DNA of 64,000 nucleotides from Chitinophaga barathri (GCF_003807585.1 NZ_RMBX01000020.1:1-64000); one strand, 5' to 3'. Positions 1 to 9,812 are shown, counted from the stretch's first letter. Numbers and translations: made by a program. Notes: generated by a model from the letters alone, not told the origin.

Positions 1-39
1 CAAAAGACGCTTTTCAATGGAAGTAAGGGATTTGGCCAT
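1..39 (-). CDS. N-terminal fragment of an unidentified gene (cut by window edge)
   Basis: An ATG at 39-37 on the minus strand opens a frame reading MAKSLTSIEKRLL up to the window edge. It lies downstream of a minus-strand terminator at about 91-120, which would separate it from the Dabb gene. Only 13 codons are visible, so no family can be named. The frame also continues open upstream of this ATG for several codons, so the true start could be a little earlier. Confidence 0.4.
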   Translation of the reverse strand, partial: MAKSLTSIEKRLL

Positions 40-90
40 TGCCTTAATTGTACTACAATGCGGGGGAAATCCTGATATATTCTTCAAAAC

Positions 91-120
91 ATAAAAATGG
101 TCGGAATTTCTTCCGACCAT
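91..120 (-). terminator. Rho-independent terminator
   Basis: A perfect 10-bp inverted repeat (97-106 with 111-120, 4-nt loop) is followed on the minus strand by a T-rich run (TTTTTATGTTTT). It would end the minus-strand transcript coming from the Dabb/amidohydrolase/ABC run before the gene starting at 39. Confidence 0.75.
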
Positions 121-189
121 GACTGGCTTTTTAGGCCCCTTTTAGCAATATCTTGTTTTGAAATCCCTGTCATGCTCCTGATAGCATAT

Positions 190-266
190 TAACCGGATCA
201 GCTCCGGATCAAGTCCGCCTCATGTCCACCTCAACTCCGCCTTGCCTATATCTCTCCTATATCTAC
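190..266. repeat. Degenerate 11-bp tandem repeat array, locus 1
   Basis: Seven consecutive 11-bp units keep exact phase: taaccggatca, gctccggatca, agtccgcctca, tgtccacctca, actccgccttg, cctatatctct, cctatatctac. Adjacent units differ by a few bases, so sequence drifts along the array while the period is fixed. Shifted by a few bases, 241-262 reads cttgcctatat-ctctcctatat; the second of these units occurs exactly, and the first at 10 of 11 bases, on the opposite strand at 48478-48543. The array is intergenic, between the end of the Dabb gene and the terminator at 91-120. Function unknown. Confidence 0.75.
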
Positions 267-365
267 CATAGCTGATTTCCGGTTATTACGGGGTAGGTTC
301 GCAGTTCGTTTCCGGCAAAAGGCAAAATACTATCATATCAGGAATCCGATACTCCTTTGTCTTTA

Positions 366-689
366 TTACAACTCTATCGTTTCCGAATCGAAGATCACTA
401 CTTTATCCCACAGCATATTGCAGTTTTCGATGAACTCCAGGTGCACCGGATGTTCCTGGTAAACGTCGTGACCGGCTTCGTCGTTAAAAACGGTGAGCAG
501 GCAGTAGCTGTAGCTCCTGTCTATCACCGGGCGGTCTGTAGCCGCGGGTTTGCCCACATTAAACACGATCAGGCTTTCAATTTTCCCGAGTGAGCTTACG
601 CCTTCCTCGAATTTTTTCACATCTGCGGCGGACAGGTCCGGCTTCAGATAGAAATTAACAACGTGCACGAATTTTTTTGTTGTGGGCAT
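366..689 (-). CDS. Dabb (stress-responsive A/B barrel) family protein
   Basis: A 107-residue protein with the size and pattern of a single ferredoxin-like Dabb domain: FVHVVNFYLKPDL at the start, a central GKIESLIVFNVGKP strand, and the EHPVHLEFIEN segment near the end that is typical of the family. Dabb proteins are small dimeric barrels; some are stress-induced and others catalyse cyclisations, so a specific reaction cannot be assigned. It begins 5 bp after the amidohydrolase gene and is the last gene of the ABC-permease/amidohydrolase run. No signal peptide is seen, so it should be cytoplasmic. Confidence 0.8.
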   Translation of the reverse strand: MPTTKKFVHVVNFYLKPDLSAADVKKFEEGVSSLGKIESLIVFNVGKPAATDRPVIDRSYSYCLLTVFNDEAGHDVYQEHPVHLEFIENCNMLWDKVVIFDSETIEL

Positions 690-694
690 AACCG

Positions 695-2002
695 CTAGTT
701 TTTTACGGATGCCAAGTTAGCAGTTCCCTGTTTAAAAATCAAGCCGTCTTTCATCACAAAACTCACTTTGCCCATTGCCTGGATATCTTTCAGCGGATCG
801 CCGTCCACCGCTGTAAAATCCGCTATTTTCCCCGCTTCCACGCTGCCCAGCTGGCTTTCCATGCCCAGTAGCTCCGCCGCCTTGATAGTGGCGGATTTGA
901 TGGCATCCATCGCCGGCATACCGGCTTCTACCATATATACAAACTCCAGCCAGTTGCTCCCGTGCATATACACACCCGCATCCGTACCGAACGCGATCTT
1001 CACACCTTTTTTCCAGGCTTTGCCAAATGTAACCTGTATCTGCGGCCCGATCGCTTCCGCTTTGGGTTTTACGATATCGGGATAATAACCGGGGATCCTG
1101 GCGGAATCGGCCACGGAGCGGCCCGCCGTGATGGTGGGCACATACCAGGTGCCGTGTTTGATGGCGAGGTTCATCGCCTCTTCGTCCATGAGGGTGCCGT
1201 GCTCGATGGAGTTCACGCCCGCGCGGATGGCCCGTTTGATGCCTTCTGTGCCGTGTGCGTGCGCGGCCACTTTGAAGTTGTAGTCTTTTGCCGTGCTCAC
1301 AATAGCGGCCAGCTCTTCATCCGTGAATTGAGGGCTGCTGCCGTCCTTAGCTACACTGAGCACGCCGCCGGTGGCGGTTATTTTGATCAGGTCCGAACCG
1401 TTTTTGTAGGCCTGGCGTACGGCTTTCCGGCATTCGTCCGGGCCGTTGGCCACACCGGCTTCAGGGCCGGGATCGCCCATGAGCGCGCGGCTGAAACCGT
1501 TGGTGGGATCTGCGTGGCCGCCTGTGGTCGCGATGGATTTACCGGCAGTGAACACACGCGGGCCTACGATCAGCCCTTTGTTGATCGCATTCCGCAGGGC
1601 AATGTTCACACCGGTGCCGCCCAGGTCGCGCACCGTGGTGAAACCGGTCATAAGCGTACGCTCCGCGTACCGCACGCTTTGGTAGGCAAGGTCCGCGGGA
1701 TTTTGTGTGAACTTTTCGGTGTAGGCGTTTTTATTGGTTTCCGCTTCCAGGTGCACGTGCATGTCCATCCATCCGGGCATCACGGTCTGGTTCTTCAGGT
1801 CTATCACTTTATCGCCGGCGGCTGGTGTGGCATAACCAGGCTGTACGGCGCTTATCTTTTTACCTTCAATGATGACGGTCATCTGCTGGCGGGGTTTATC
1901 GCTCACGCCGTCTATCAGCGTGCCGCAATGCAGGATGGTCCGTTGCGCCATTACGGTTACGACGCTGCACAGGGAAAACAGGAGGATCAGGGTCTTTTTC
2001 AT
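695..2002 (-). CDS. Exported metal-dependent amidohydrolase (imidazolonepropionase/prolidase-like)
   Basis: A 435-residue amidohydrolase-superfamily enzyme. Residues 1-19 form a signal peptide ending in MAQ, so it acts in the periplasm or at the surface. The metal-site motifs are in order: DMHVHLE (HxH) near residue 80, a candidate carboxylated lysine in [22 protein letters not shown], and the catalytic Asp in GTDAGVY. This set matches the group annotated as Xaa-Pro dipeptidases or imidazolonepropionase-like hydrolases, which cleave small peptides or cyclic amides; the substrate is not predictable. It lies 7 bp downstream of the permease gene in an apparent four-gene operon, which may couple hydrolysis to transport. 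Confidence 0.88.
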   Translation of the reverse strand: MKKTLILLFSLCSVVTVMAQRTILHCGTLIDGVSDKPRQQMTVIIEGKKISAVQPGYATPAAGDKVIDLKNQTVMPGWMDMHVHLEAETNKNAYTEKFTQNPADLAYQSVRYAERTLMTGFTTVRDLGGTGVNIALRNAINKGLIVGPRVFTAGKSIATTGGHADPTNGFSRALMGDPGPEAGVANGPDECRKAVRQAYKNGSDLIKITATGGVLSVAKDGSSPQFTDEELAAIVSTAKDYNFKVAAHAHGTEGIKRAIRAGVNSIEHGTLMDEEAMNLAIKHGTWYVPTITAGRSVADSARIPGYYPDIVKPKAEAIGPQIQVTFGKAWKKGVKIAFGTDAGVYMHGSNWLEFVYMVEAGMPAMDAIKSATIKAAELLGMESQLGSVEAGKIADFTAVDGDPLKDIQAMGKVSFVMKDGLIFKQGTANLASVKN

Positions 2003-2009
2003 ATATAGT

Positions 2010-3200
2010 TCAGGTATGTTCTGCGATGTGTTTTCTCACGGCGAACCAATTCACGGCATACACCAACGCGAGGATCGCCACGGTGGCCACCAGCGACATG
2101 ATGCCGGGCCATTCCGATACAAACATATTCCGCTTCGCCAGCAGCCCGGAAGCCCACCATTGCAGGCCGGTGATGGCCACAAAAGCAACAACGCCGGTCA
2201 CCAGATACATGGGGATAAACTGCTTCAGCAGGTAACGCTGCAACTGCCCCGGCGATGCGCCCAGCGTGATCAGCAGCCGTATTTCATTCCTGTACGATTC
2301 TATTACCAGCTGGATGAACATACTGAACACCAGCAGAGCAAACATCAGCAGCACCAGCCCAAAGAAACCCACCGCCGATACGATGATCTGCACAATGCCC
2401 CTGATCTTGCTGTACTTCGTTTTTTCTTCGTCTGTCACGTATTTATGTTCTTCCAGGTAATTGGTGAGCACGGTGCTGCTTGGGTCTTTAGTCTTGACGA
2501 TAATGCGGGAAGGCGCTTTGGCTGCGCCCGTACTGTAAATGTTATTGGCCCAGTCCATAAAAGACTGCGGCACCAGCACGGTGGAGATGCGGTCGCTGAA
2601 CCCCACGATGCGCCCGAGGAAACGGCCGGTACGCATACCCTGGCTGACAACGATCCCGGGGCTGAGCGTTTTGATGGTTTCTTCGGAGAACTGCGGCATG
2701 TTGTTGCCCAGCGCAAAACCGAAATTGAACATATTCGTGAAATCGCGCGGCACGATGATGGGCACTATCTGCTGGCCCTCCTGCCATTTCCAGTCGGTAC
2801 TTTGCACATCTATAAAACTATCCGGTACCGATTCGAAAAATGCGAGGGTGGAAAAGCCCAGCTGGTCCGCTTCCAGGCGCACGTTGTATTGTGCGGCGGT
2901 GATGATGCTGAAGTCTTCTACGAACGGCTGCGCGGCAATGTCTTTCAGTTCTTCCGGCTTAAAAACCGTCAGTTCGGGTTTGCCCATCATGTCGTTGGTG
3001 ATCTTTTTGTTCACCACCAGGTAGTCCGCCCGTTCATTCTGGTTCCTGCTGCCATACAACAGTTCGTTGAAGTTGGTATGCACCTGCAAAGCCACAAGTA
3101 TCAGCAGCATGGCTATTCCCAGGCCTATGGAGGCCATCCAGAAGCGGCCCCTGCCCACCCCTGTGTGGATGATCTTTTTTAAAATCTCGTTGAACTGCAT
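2010..3200 (-). CDS. FtsX-like ABC transporter permease
   Basis: A 396-residue membrane protein with one N-terminal helix (about 20-42), a large extracytoplasmic domain of roughly 220 residues, and three C-terminal helices: the MacB/FtsX/LolE topology. These permeases are mechanotransmission or lipoprotein-handling transporters rather than classical importers. The gene starts 1 bp after the stop of its partner ATPase, so the two should be co-translated. No periplasmic adaptor (MacA/HlyD type) is adjacent, so an efflux role is less clear; the substrate is unknown. Confidence 0.85.
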   Translation of the reverse strand: MQFNEILKKIIHTGVGRGRFWMASIGLGIAMLLILVALQVHTNFNELLYGSRNQNERADYLVVNKKITNDMMGKPELTVFKPEELKDIAAQPFVEDFSIITAAQYNVRLEADQLGFSTLAFFESVPDSFIDVQSTDWKWQEGQQIVPIIVPRDFTNMFNFGFALGNNMPQFSEETIKTLSPGIVVSQGMRTGRFLGRIVGFSDRISTVLVPQSFMDWANNIYSTGAAKAPSRIIVKTKDPSSTVLTNYLEEHKYVTDEEKTKYSKIRGIVQIIVSAVGFFGLVLLMFALLVFSMFIQLVIESYRNEIRLLITLGASPGQLQRYLLKQFIPMYLVTGVVAFVAITGLQWWASGLLAKRNMFVSEWPGIMSLVATVAILALVYAVNWFAVRKHIAEHT

Positions 3201-3201
3201 G

Positions 3202-3852
3202 TTATAATAAATAGCTTACGGTGTAGTCAAATCGTTGGTCGTGGTCAAGATCGGTAAGGATAAACCCGGCTTTGCGCGCGTGGCATTCCTCCGCGATCAA
3301 TCTCGCCGCCTTGTCTGCGTTGGCATCGTCCAGGTGGCTGAATGGCTCGTCCATCATCAGCCATTCAAATGGCTGCATCAGCGCCCTGATGATGGCTATA
3401 CGCTGGCGTTCGCCGTAAGACAATGTGGCACCGCTCTGTTTCAGCACGTGCGTAACGCCCAGGCGCTCCGCAAATTCCAGCGTCTTTTCCTGCGGGTAAT
3501 AGGGCTGCGGGTCCATCACTCTTTTTAATTCAATATTCTCCAAAGCGCTCAGCTGGTCAAACAGCCGGAGATCCTGGAACACCACGCTTACCTGCCGCTG
3601 GCGGATGGCGCTCAGCTGGTCGCGGTTATAATCCTGCCAGGGCTTGCCGTCTACGCTGATACTCCCCGTATAGTCGTACCGGATATGATAGAGGTAATGC
3701 ACCAGTGTGGTTTTACCGGTGCCCGATGGCGCTTTTATTTTGATGAACTGTCCTGGTTGGAAAGTAACGTCGCGGTTCCAGATGTCGGACTGCCGCTGCA
3801 ATATCCTTTCGCGCAGCGGAACCGGCACAACCGCAGAAAGCTGGATCTGCAT
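3202..3852 (-). CDS. ABC transporter ATP-binding protein
   Basis: A 216-residue nucleotide-binding subunit with Walker A (SGTGKTT), a Q-loop region (VVFQDLRLF), a signature read as LSYGERQR and Walker B (WLMMDEPFSHLDD). The signature departs from LSGGQ, and the usual switch-loop His is not obvious: the segment reads ILTDLDHD. I use the ATG at 3852 (MQIQLSAVV), which has AGGAAC just upstream, rather than a TTG 11 codons earlier. It is the first gene of a run with the FtsX-like permease, the amidohydrolase and the Dabb protein. It most resembles small LolD/MacB-type ATPases. Confidence 0.87.
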   Translation of the reverse strand: MQIQLSAVVPVPLRERILQRQSDIWNRDVTFQPGQFIKIKAPSGTGKTTLVHYLYHIRYDYTGSISVDGKPWQDYNRDQLSAIRQRQVSVVFQDLRLFDQLSALENIELKRVMDPQPYYPQEKTLEFAERLGVTHVLKQSGATLSYGERQRIAIIRALMQPFEWLMMDEPFSHLDDANADKAARLIAEECHARKAGFILTDLDHDQRFDYTVSYLL

Positions 3853-3881
3853 ATGTTCCTGTTGTAGAAAGATAAATATAG

Positions 3882-3917
3882 GCAAAAAAAAGAAGCTGCC
3901 CTTGGCCGGGCAGCTTC
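3882..3917 (-). terminator. Rho-independent terminator of the DUF4836 gene
   Basis: A perfect 10-bp stem (3892-3901 with 3908-3917, 6-nt loop) is followed on the minus strand by a T-run. It lies 30 nt after the DUF4836 stop and just before the ABC ATPase start, so it separates the two minus-strand units. Confidence 0.9.
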
Positions 3918-3946
3918 CTTATCCGTTAGTCCGGAAAAATAATATG

Positions 3947-5701
3947 TTATTGTGCGGGAACTACAGCTGCGGCAGAATCAACTACTACAGCACTGTCCGG
4001 AACTGCACCACCCCATGCGGCTTCGTCTTCTGCTTTTTTCGCTTCGTAATAACCCCACATTTTTTTGGTGAAGTTCACGAGCTGCACCAGCGTATTCTGG
4101 CTTTCGTTTTTGAAGTTCAGCTCCAGTACGGATTTCTGGCTTTTACCGCTGAACGGTTCTGAAGAAACGGTAAAGTTTTTCAGCAGGCCTTTGAGGTCGT
4201 TGGAGATGCTGTCCGGCAGTTGTTTCATCTCTTTTTCAGGGATGTTGTTCACGATCTTTTCAATATCAAGGTACATGCTGAACACGCTGCCTTTGGTGGC
4301 ATTCACCGCTGCTTCGTCCAGCTTTGCTTTGGATTTGCCAGCTTCGTATGCTGTCAGCAGCGCCTGGTCTGAAGCAGCCAGGATGCGTTTGTCGTTGATG
4401 GAGACAGCCACGGGGCCCATCGGTTGCTGAGGCACGTACTGGTCACCCTGTTTGGAGAACATCGGCGCTACCACCTTGCTGCTCATCACTTTCTCGAAAG
4501 CGGCCTTGTCACCTACTTTCATGTTGAACACGAATTTGATATCGGGTTTCTCGGTGGTCATGCTGGAATCCCATTCTGAGGGTTTGCTCACTACGGAGAA
4601 ATCCGAACCGATAATGGCGATCTCACCTTTGAATGCTTTCAGGATATCGTCCAGGGAGATCTGCGCTTCGGCAAGGCCCATATTTACAAGACCGTCCATA
4701 CCCACCAGTTTCAGGATGTCTCCCACCATACGCAGGTCGAAGTTCGCCACAGCGTAACCGAGGATATTTTCGGAAGGGTAATTTTCAATCATCTCCATGT
4801 TCACTTTCTCCATCGGGTATTTTTTGATGATGTCGGTCATTTCCTTACCTGCGTAAGAAGTACCGTTCACCTTGATCTTCCCGTTTTCGAAATGTGCCGC
4901 GGCGGTAGTGAAAGCGCCTTCGGTCAGTTTTTTGATATTGCCGGTCATGAGTGCGGCCATACCGGAAGGAGTGCCGGGGTTAAAGGCGTAGATCTGTTCG
5001 CTGCTCATCCAGAAGAATACGTCGCCTTTTTCTTTCTGTACATCTTTGAAAGATTCCACAGTAGCGATGGATTCGTCTTTTTTCAGGTGGAACAGTTTGT
5101 TGAGTGTTTCAACGTTATTAACAGCCTTAGGCGCGGCGGGCAATGCAGCGCTGTCGCCATCCATGCCGTCCATATCGTCAAAACCGTAAGGATTGTTATT
5201 GTTCAGATCGTTCGGATCGAAAGCAAATATGCCGATGATGGTCTCTTTGTCGAAGCCAACGATGGCGTCATTATCTTCCAGATATTTGAAGTCGGTGCCG
5301 GCTTTTACGTCTTTTTTGGATTTCTCTTTGATAAAGGCCTCAAATTTGGCTGCATCTTTCAGTTTGGCATAAGCGGCCAGGTAACCTTTGCTGCCTGCTT
5401 CACCGGGCACCATGGCGATAAAAACGTCGCCTTTCAGGTCTACGCCTGAGTTTTCGGCATCTTTCATCGCTTTAGCCATAGAGCTGGAAGTGTCTTTGCT
5501 CTGTACGGCATCAAACAATTTATCTACAGTGAGCCCGTCCTTCACCAGTTTATCCTGGATCTGGGCGGAGTTAACACCCACTACCATAGCAGCGTTCCTG
5601 GGAATATGCTTACCCTGCTCCGGGGTTTTGGAACAGGCAGATAACAATAACACCGCTGCCCCGGATAATACGAGCAACGTTCTTGAGATCATTCTTTTCA
5701 T
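3947..5701 (-). CDS. DUF4836 family lipoprotein
   Basis: A 584-residue protein with a lipoprotein signal peptide whose lipobox ends LLSAC (Cys near residue 23), so it should be anchored in the outer or inner membrane. The mature start, HIPRNAAMVVGVNSAQI, and the long alternating alpha/beta body match DUF4836, a Bacteroidota-restricted family of unknown function. An acidic stretch (DDMDGMDGD) lies near residue 180 and the C-terminus is rich in Ala, Val and Asp. It is transcribed alone, bounded by its own terminator and a divergent YciI gene. Confidence 0.82.
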   Translation of the reverse strand: MKRMISRTLLVLSGAAVLLLSACSKTPEQGKHIPRNAAMVVGVNSAQIQDKLVKDGLTVDKLFDAVQSKDTSSSMAKAMKDAENSGVDLKGDVFIAMVPGEAGSKGYLAAYAKLKDAAKFEAFIKEKSKKDVKAGTDFKYLEDNDAIVGFDKETIIGIFAFDPNDLNNNNPYGFDDMDGMDGDSAALPAAPKAVNNVETLNKLFHLKKDESIATVESFKDVQKEKGDVFFWMSSEQIYAFNPGTPSGMAALMTGNIKKLTEGAFTTAAAHFENGKIKVNGTSYAGKEMTDIIKKYPMEKVNMEMIENYPSENILGYAVANFDLRMVGDILKLVGMDGLVNMGLAEAQISLDDILKAFKGEIAIIGSDFSVVSKPSEWDSSMTTEKPDIKFVFNMKVGDKAAFEKVMSSKVVAPMFSKQGDQYVPQQPMGPVAVSINDKRILAASDQALLTAYEAGKSKAKLDEAAVNATKGSVFSMYLDIEKIVNNIPEKEMKQLPDSISNDLKGLLKNFTVSSEPFSGKSQKSVLELNFKNESQNTLVQLVNFTKKMWGYYEAKKAEDEAAWGGAVPDSAVVVDSAAAVVPAQ

Positions 5702-5817
5702 AAAGAGAAAGATGTTAAATGGATTTGAAAATTACCGGTAAAAATACAAGGTTTTTTGCTAATACGTTTAAATTTATTGATATACGGCTCAAAACCGGCT
5801 ACTTTCAACAATTTGTC

Positions 5818-5825
5818 TACCTTTG
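5818..5825 (+). promoter_or_regulatory. Candidate -7 box for the YciI gene
   Basis: TACCTTTG is an exact match to the Bacteroidota TAnnTTTG -7 element, 44 nt before the ATG at 5870. No clear TTG -33 element is seen at the usual 19-21 nt spacing, so the assignment is tentative. Confidence 0.45.
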
Positions 5826-5869
5826 CAGATATCTGAATTTTAACCATTTACTGAAGAACCGTAATCATT

Positions 5870-6151
5870 ATGTACCTCATCCTCCTACAGTACATCCGAC
5901 CTGTCGCGGCTATAGAACATTATATGGCGGCGCACAACGCCTTCCTGGAAAAACAATACCGGGAAGGGAAATTCATTATTTCCGGCCGCAGAAAGCCCCG
6001 TACGGGTGCTATTATGCTTTGCAAGGCGGGCAGCCGCCGCGAAGTGGAAGCGATCCTCGCGGAAGATCCGCTGGACAAATTCCAGCTGGCCGTATACGAC
6101 ATCATCGAATTTGAGCCGAACACGTTCGAAATGGCGGACATCAGCTCCTGA
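5870..6151 (+). CDS. YciI family protein
   Basis: A 93-residue cytoplasmic protein of the YCII fold (ferredoxin-like). It has the family features: an early strand MYLILLQYI, a His-containing helix (EHYMAAHNAFLEKQY), the segment FIISGRRKPRTGAIML and the closing DPLDKFQLAVYDIIEF. YciI relatives include chlorohydrolase-like and sensor-associated members; the cellular role is unresolved. It is monocistronic, divergent from the DUF4836 gene, with a -7 box at 5818. Confidence 0.8.
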   Translation: MYLILLQYIRPVAAIEHYMAAHNAFLEKQYREGKFIISGRRKPRTGAIMLCKAGSRREVEAILAEDPLDKFQLAVYDIIEFEPNTFEMADISS

Positions 6152-6555
6152 TCCTTTCTTTTTCCTTCCCCCGTTTATCCCGCATCAGCCCATAGGGCTT
6201 TGCATCGCCAACGATTGCCCAAAAAAAGCCGGTCCTTTTTAAAAAAAGTTTGTAAATTCAGAGAAGAGCATCCAGAGAAAGAAAATCCTGTAATTGTTTT
6301 ATTGACCTTTTTAAAACCTAACACACGTTATGCACAGTACTATTCACACGTCAACACGTTAATGTTTTCCCAGTTTTTCCAACGCCATATCTGAATCGGG
6401 TTTCATTCTTCATTACCAAAATCACTTCCACATGCGAAAGAAGTACGATCAACTTGCGCCGTAAAACGGCTGCCGACTTAACCTAAACGCCAAAGCTAAA
6501 TCGATTTTGTTGACCGGGAGATCAACCGATTTTCCATCCTGTAAACTAAACATCT
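6152..6555. other. 404-bp intergenic region upstream of susC
   Basis: No gene is seen. The region is A/T-rich with poly-A and poly-T runs around 6220-6250 and contains the weak inverted repeat gttga/tcaac near 6508-6525. It presumably carries the susCD promoter and a long leader, but I could not place a convincing -33/-7 pair. No anti-sigma or hybrid two-component regulator gene lies next to the pair. Confidence 0.5.
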
Positions 6556-9500
6556 ATGTCATTCCACGTAAACTGCGGAGCCCGCAGGCTTCTGGCACTA
6601 TGCCTGTTGCTATTGCCATGCCTGGCCTTATGGGCGCAATCCGGCAAAATCTCGGGCAAGGTATCCGGCAAGCTGGACAAATCACCCCTGCCGGGTGTTA
6701 CTGTCGTTATCAAAGGCACTAAGACCGGTACCGTCACAGACCCGACGGGTAATTACACCATCACCGCCAAAACAGGCGACGTACTCCAGTTCTCTTTCGT
6801 AGGCTTCGGCCAGAAAGAAGTAACCGTAGGCACTACTCCCACCATAGACGTTGAGCTGGATGAAAACGCCGGCCAGCTGAATGAAGTGGTGGTAACCGGC
6901 TATGGCAGTCAGTCTAAAAAAGACATCACCGGCGCTGTGGCCACCGTAAACGTAAAGCAGCTCCTTTCCGCACCCGCGGCAAACGTTGGCCAGGCCCTCC
7001 AGGGCCGCGTAGCGGGTGTTACCATCGGCAACGAAAACGCGCCCGGCGGCAACGTAATGGTGCGTATCCGCGGCTTCGGCACCATCAACGACAACTCGCC
7101 GCTGTATATCATAGACGGCGTGCCGACGAAAGGAAATCTCAATATGCTGAACCTGAACGACATTGAAAGCATGCAGGTGCTGAAAGACGCTTCCGCGTCT
7201 TCCATCTACGGCTCCCGCGCGGGCAACGGCGTAGTGATCATCACCACCCGGAAAGGCAAACCCGGCAAACCCAAGCTCACCTACGACATGTATTACGGCA
7301 CCCAGCGCGCCGTCAAATTCCTGGACCTGCTCAATACCCAGGAATATGCGGACCTACTCTGGGAATCCCGTATCAATGCCGGTAACGTGGATGCAGCCAC
7401 CGGCTTCCCTAAACACGCCCAGTTCGGCAGCGGCGCCCGGCCTACCATCCCCGATTACATTTTCCCGGACGGCGCTTCCGCGAACGATCCCCGCGTGAAC
7501 CCCGCGAATTACAGCGCGGACATTGACGCGCCGGAGTTCAGGAAAACCAAATGGCTGATCACCAAAGCCAACAAAGAAGGCACCGACTGGATGGACGAGA
7601 TATTTAACCCGGCCCCCATTCAGAACCACCAGGTGGGCGTTTCCGGCGGCAGCGACGCCGGCCGTTATGCCATGAGCCTGAACTATTTTAACCAGGAAGG
7701 CATCATGATCCATACCTACTTCAAACGGTATTCCCTCCGCGCCAATTCTGAGTTCAACGTGAGCAAACGCATCCGCGCCGGGGAAAACATCCAGGTGGCG
7801 TACGGCGAAAGAGTAGGCCAGCCGGCCGGCAACCAGAACGAAGGAAATCCCGTTTCCTTCGCATACCGCCTCCAGCCTATCATTCCGGTGTACGACATCA
7901 TGGGCAACTTTGCAGGCACCAAAGGCGGTGACCTGGACAACGCCCGTAATCCCGTGGCGCTGCTTTACCGCAATAAAGACAACGTCGGTAAGGACCTCCG
8001 CATTTTCGGCAACGCTTACATCGAAGCGGACATCCTGCCGAACCTCACCGCCCGCAGCAGCTTTGGCGTGGATTATACGACCTTCAACATCCGGACCTAC
8101 AACATCCGCGACGTTGAATCTTCCGAATCCGCCTCAAACAGCAATCTCAGCACAAACAATAACTACGAAGCCACCTGGACCTGGTACAACACGCTTACCT
8201 ACAAATTCAGGCTGGGCTCGTTTCACCGTTTCAACGTGATCGTCGGTACAGAGTCCATCAGCAGTTATTTTGAACAGTTTGCCGCGGGCCGGGCGAACTT
8301 TTTCCTGGATGACAAGGACAACCGCTACCTGGACGCCGGTAACGCCGGAACGTCCACCAACAGCGGCAATGCCTCCAACTGGCGCCTGGCTTCTGAATTC
8401 GGTAAGGTCAACTATGCCTTCGGGGAAAAATACCTGGTGGACCTGACCCTTCGCCGCGACCGTTCCAGCCGTTTTGCGGAAGACTTCCGCGTGGCTTACT
8501 TCCCGGCTGCAAGTATCGGCTGGCGCGTGACGGAAGAAAACTTCCTGAAAAGCGGCCGCATCCTCAGCGACCTGAAACTGCGCGCAGCGTATGGCCAGAC
8601 CGGTAACCAGGAGATTGGTAACTACAATCCCTATACGTTCTTTGGCACCAACCCCACCACCTCTTTCTACGACCTGAACGGCGCCCGCACCACCTCGCTG
8701 CAGGGGTACGAGATCACCCAGTTCGGGAACACCAATGCCAAGTGGGAAACTACTTCCAGCCTGGATTTCGGATTTGATGCAAGCCTGCTCGAAGGCAGAC
8801 TGGGCGTGGCTTTTGACTGGTATACCCGCAAGACCACGGACATGCTCTTCCCGGTAGAACTGCAATTCACACAGGGCATTGCCACCAATCCTTTCCGCAA
8901 CATCGGCACAATGGTGAACAAAGGGATTGAGCTGGGCATCAATTATACCGGCGATGCCGCCGCCGGAGATTTCCGCTACGATATCGGCGTCAATTTTTCG
9001 ACTTACCGCAATAATGTAGAAGTAACAGACGGCAACCCCAACACCCGCTACTTCGGCTTCACGACCCGCCTTCCATCCATGACTGTTACCCAGGCCGGCT
9101 TCCCCATTTCATCCTTCTTCGGTTACCAGATAGACGGTATTTTCCAGACAGACGAAGAGGCCGCCAAACACGCCGCCCAGTTCGGCGGAGGCGCGAACAA
9201 CAAAGCCGGCCAGTTTATTTTCCACGACCGCGACGGCAACGGGGTGATCAATGCGGAAGACCGCATGATCATCGGCAGCCCGCACCCTGATTTCACGTAT
9301 GGCGCAAACGTACAGCTCGGTTACAAAAACTGGGGCCTGACGTTGTTTGCCGCTGGCGTACAGGGCAGCAAGATCTTCAACTACGTCCGTTACTGGACGG
9401 ACTTCCCGACGTTTGGCGGCAACCGCAGCCGCGAAATGAAAGACAATTCCTGGAGGCCCGGAAAAACTGACGCCAAGCTGCCGCAGCTGCGTTCGAACGA

Positions 9501-9795
9501 CGTGATCAGCTCCAACCCTTCCACGTATTACCTGGAGGACGGATCGTATCTCCGGATGAAAAACATCCAGCTCTCCTATCGCCTGCCCGCCACGTTGCTG
9601 CGTAAAGTGGGCGTGGAAATGTTCCAGGTGTATGTACAGGCGCAAAACCTGTTCACCGTCACCAAATACACCGGCCTTGATCCCGAGATCAACCTGCGCG
9701 CATACGGCGCGAACAACGACCGGCATATGGGCGTGGACGAAGGCGCATACCCGGCTGCTAAAACATTCCTGATCGGCGCAAATCTGAGCTTCTAA
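6556..9795 (+). CDS. SusC/RagA-family TonB-linked outer-membrane transporter
   Basis: A 1079-residue protein with a signal peptide (about 1-27, ending LWAQ), a carboxypeptidase-regulatory-like beta domain (GKLDKSPLPGVTVVIKG, about 35-110), a plug domain (ELNEVVVTGYGSQSKKDITGA through IYGSRAGNGVVIITTRKG) and a 22-strand-type barrel ending in an aromatic residue (ANLSF). It imports oligosaccharides or peptides across the outer membrane using TonB energy. The partner susD gene starts 17 bp downstream. No glycoside hydrolase is adjacent, so the substrate cannot be inferred. Confidence 0.95.
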   Translation: MSFHVNCGARRLLALCLLLLPCLALWAQSGKISGKVSGKLDKSPLPGVTVVIKGTKTGTVTDPTGNYTITAKTGDVLQFSFVGFGQKEVTVGTTPTIDVELDENAGQLNEVVVTGYGSQSKKDITGAVATVNVKQLLSAPAANVGQALQGRVAGVTIGNENAPGGNVMVRIRGFGTINDNSPLYIIDGVPTKGNLNMLNLNDIESMQVLKDASASSIYGSRAGNGVVIITTRKGKPGKPKLTYDMYYGTQRAVKFLDLLNTQEYADLLWESRINAGNVDAATGFPKHAQFGSGARPTIPDYIFPDGASANDPRVNPANYSADIDAPEFRKTKWLITKANKEGTDWMDEIFNPAPIQNHQVGVSGGSDAGRYAMSLNYFNQEGIMIHTYFKRYSLRANSEFNVSKRIRAGENIQVAYGERVGQPAGNQNEGNPVSFAYRLQPIIPVYDIMGNFAGTKGGDLDNARNPVALLYRNKDNVGKDLRIFGNAYIEADILPNLTARSSFGVDYTTFNIRTYNIRDVESSESASNSNLSTNNNYEATWTWYNTLTYKFRLGSFHRFNVIVGTESISSYFEQFAAGRANFFLDDKDNRYLDAGNAGTSTNSGNASNWRLASEFGKVNYAFGEKYLVDLTLRRDRSSRFAEDFRVAYFPAASIGWRVTEENFLKSGRILSDLKLRAAYGQTGNQEIGNYNPYTFFGTNPTTSFYDLNGARTTSLQGYEITQFGNTNAKWETTSSLDFGFDASLLEGRLGVAFDWYTRKTTDMLFPVELQFTQGIATNPFRNIGTMVNKGIELGINYTGDAAAGDFRYDIGVNFSTYRNNVEVTDGNPNTRYFGFTTRLPSMTVTQAGFPISSFFGYQIDGIFQTDEEAAKHAAQFGGGANNKAGQFIFHDRDGNGVINAEDRMIIGSPHPDFTYGANVQLGYKNWGLTLFAAGVQGSKIFNYVRYWTDFPTFGGNRSREMKDNSWRPGKTDAKLPQLRSNDVISSNPSTYYLEDGSYLRMKNIQLSYRLPATLLRKVGVEMFQVYVQAQNLFTVTKYTGLDPEINLRAYGANNDRHMGVDEGAYPAAKTFLIGANLSF

Positions 9796-9812
9796 TTTTT
9801 AAACAGATCGTT

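Noticed and set aside
190-266. CRISPR array interpretation of the 11-bp repeats
   Set aside because: Units are far too short and contiguous, with no spacers and no cas genes in the window.
1869-3182. 437-codon plus-strand frame opposite the permease gene
   Set aside because: Composition is His/Gln-rich and non-globular, and the opposite strand encodes a recognisable FtsX-like permease tightly spaced in an operon.
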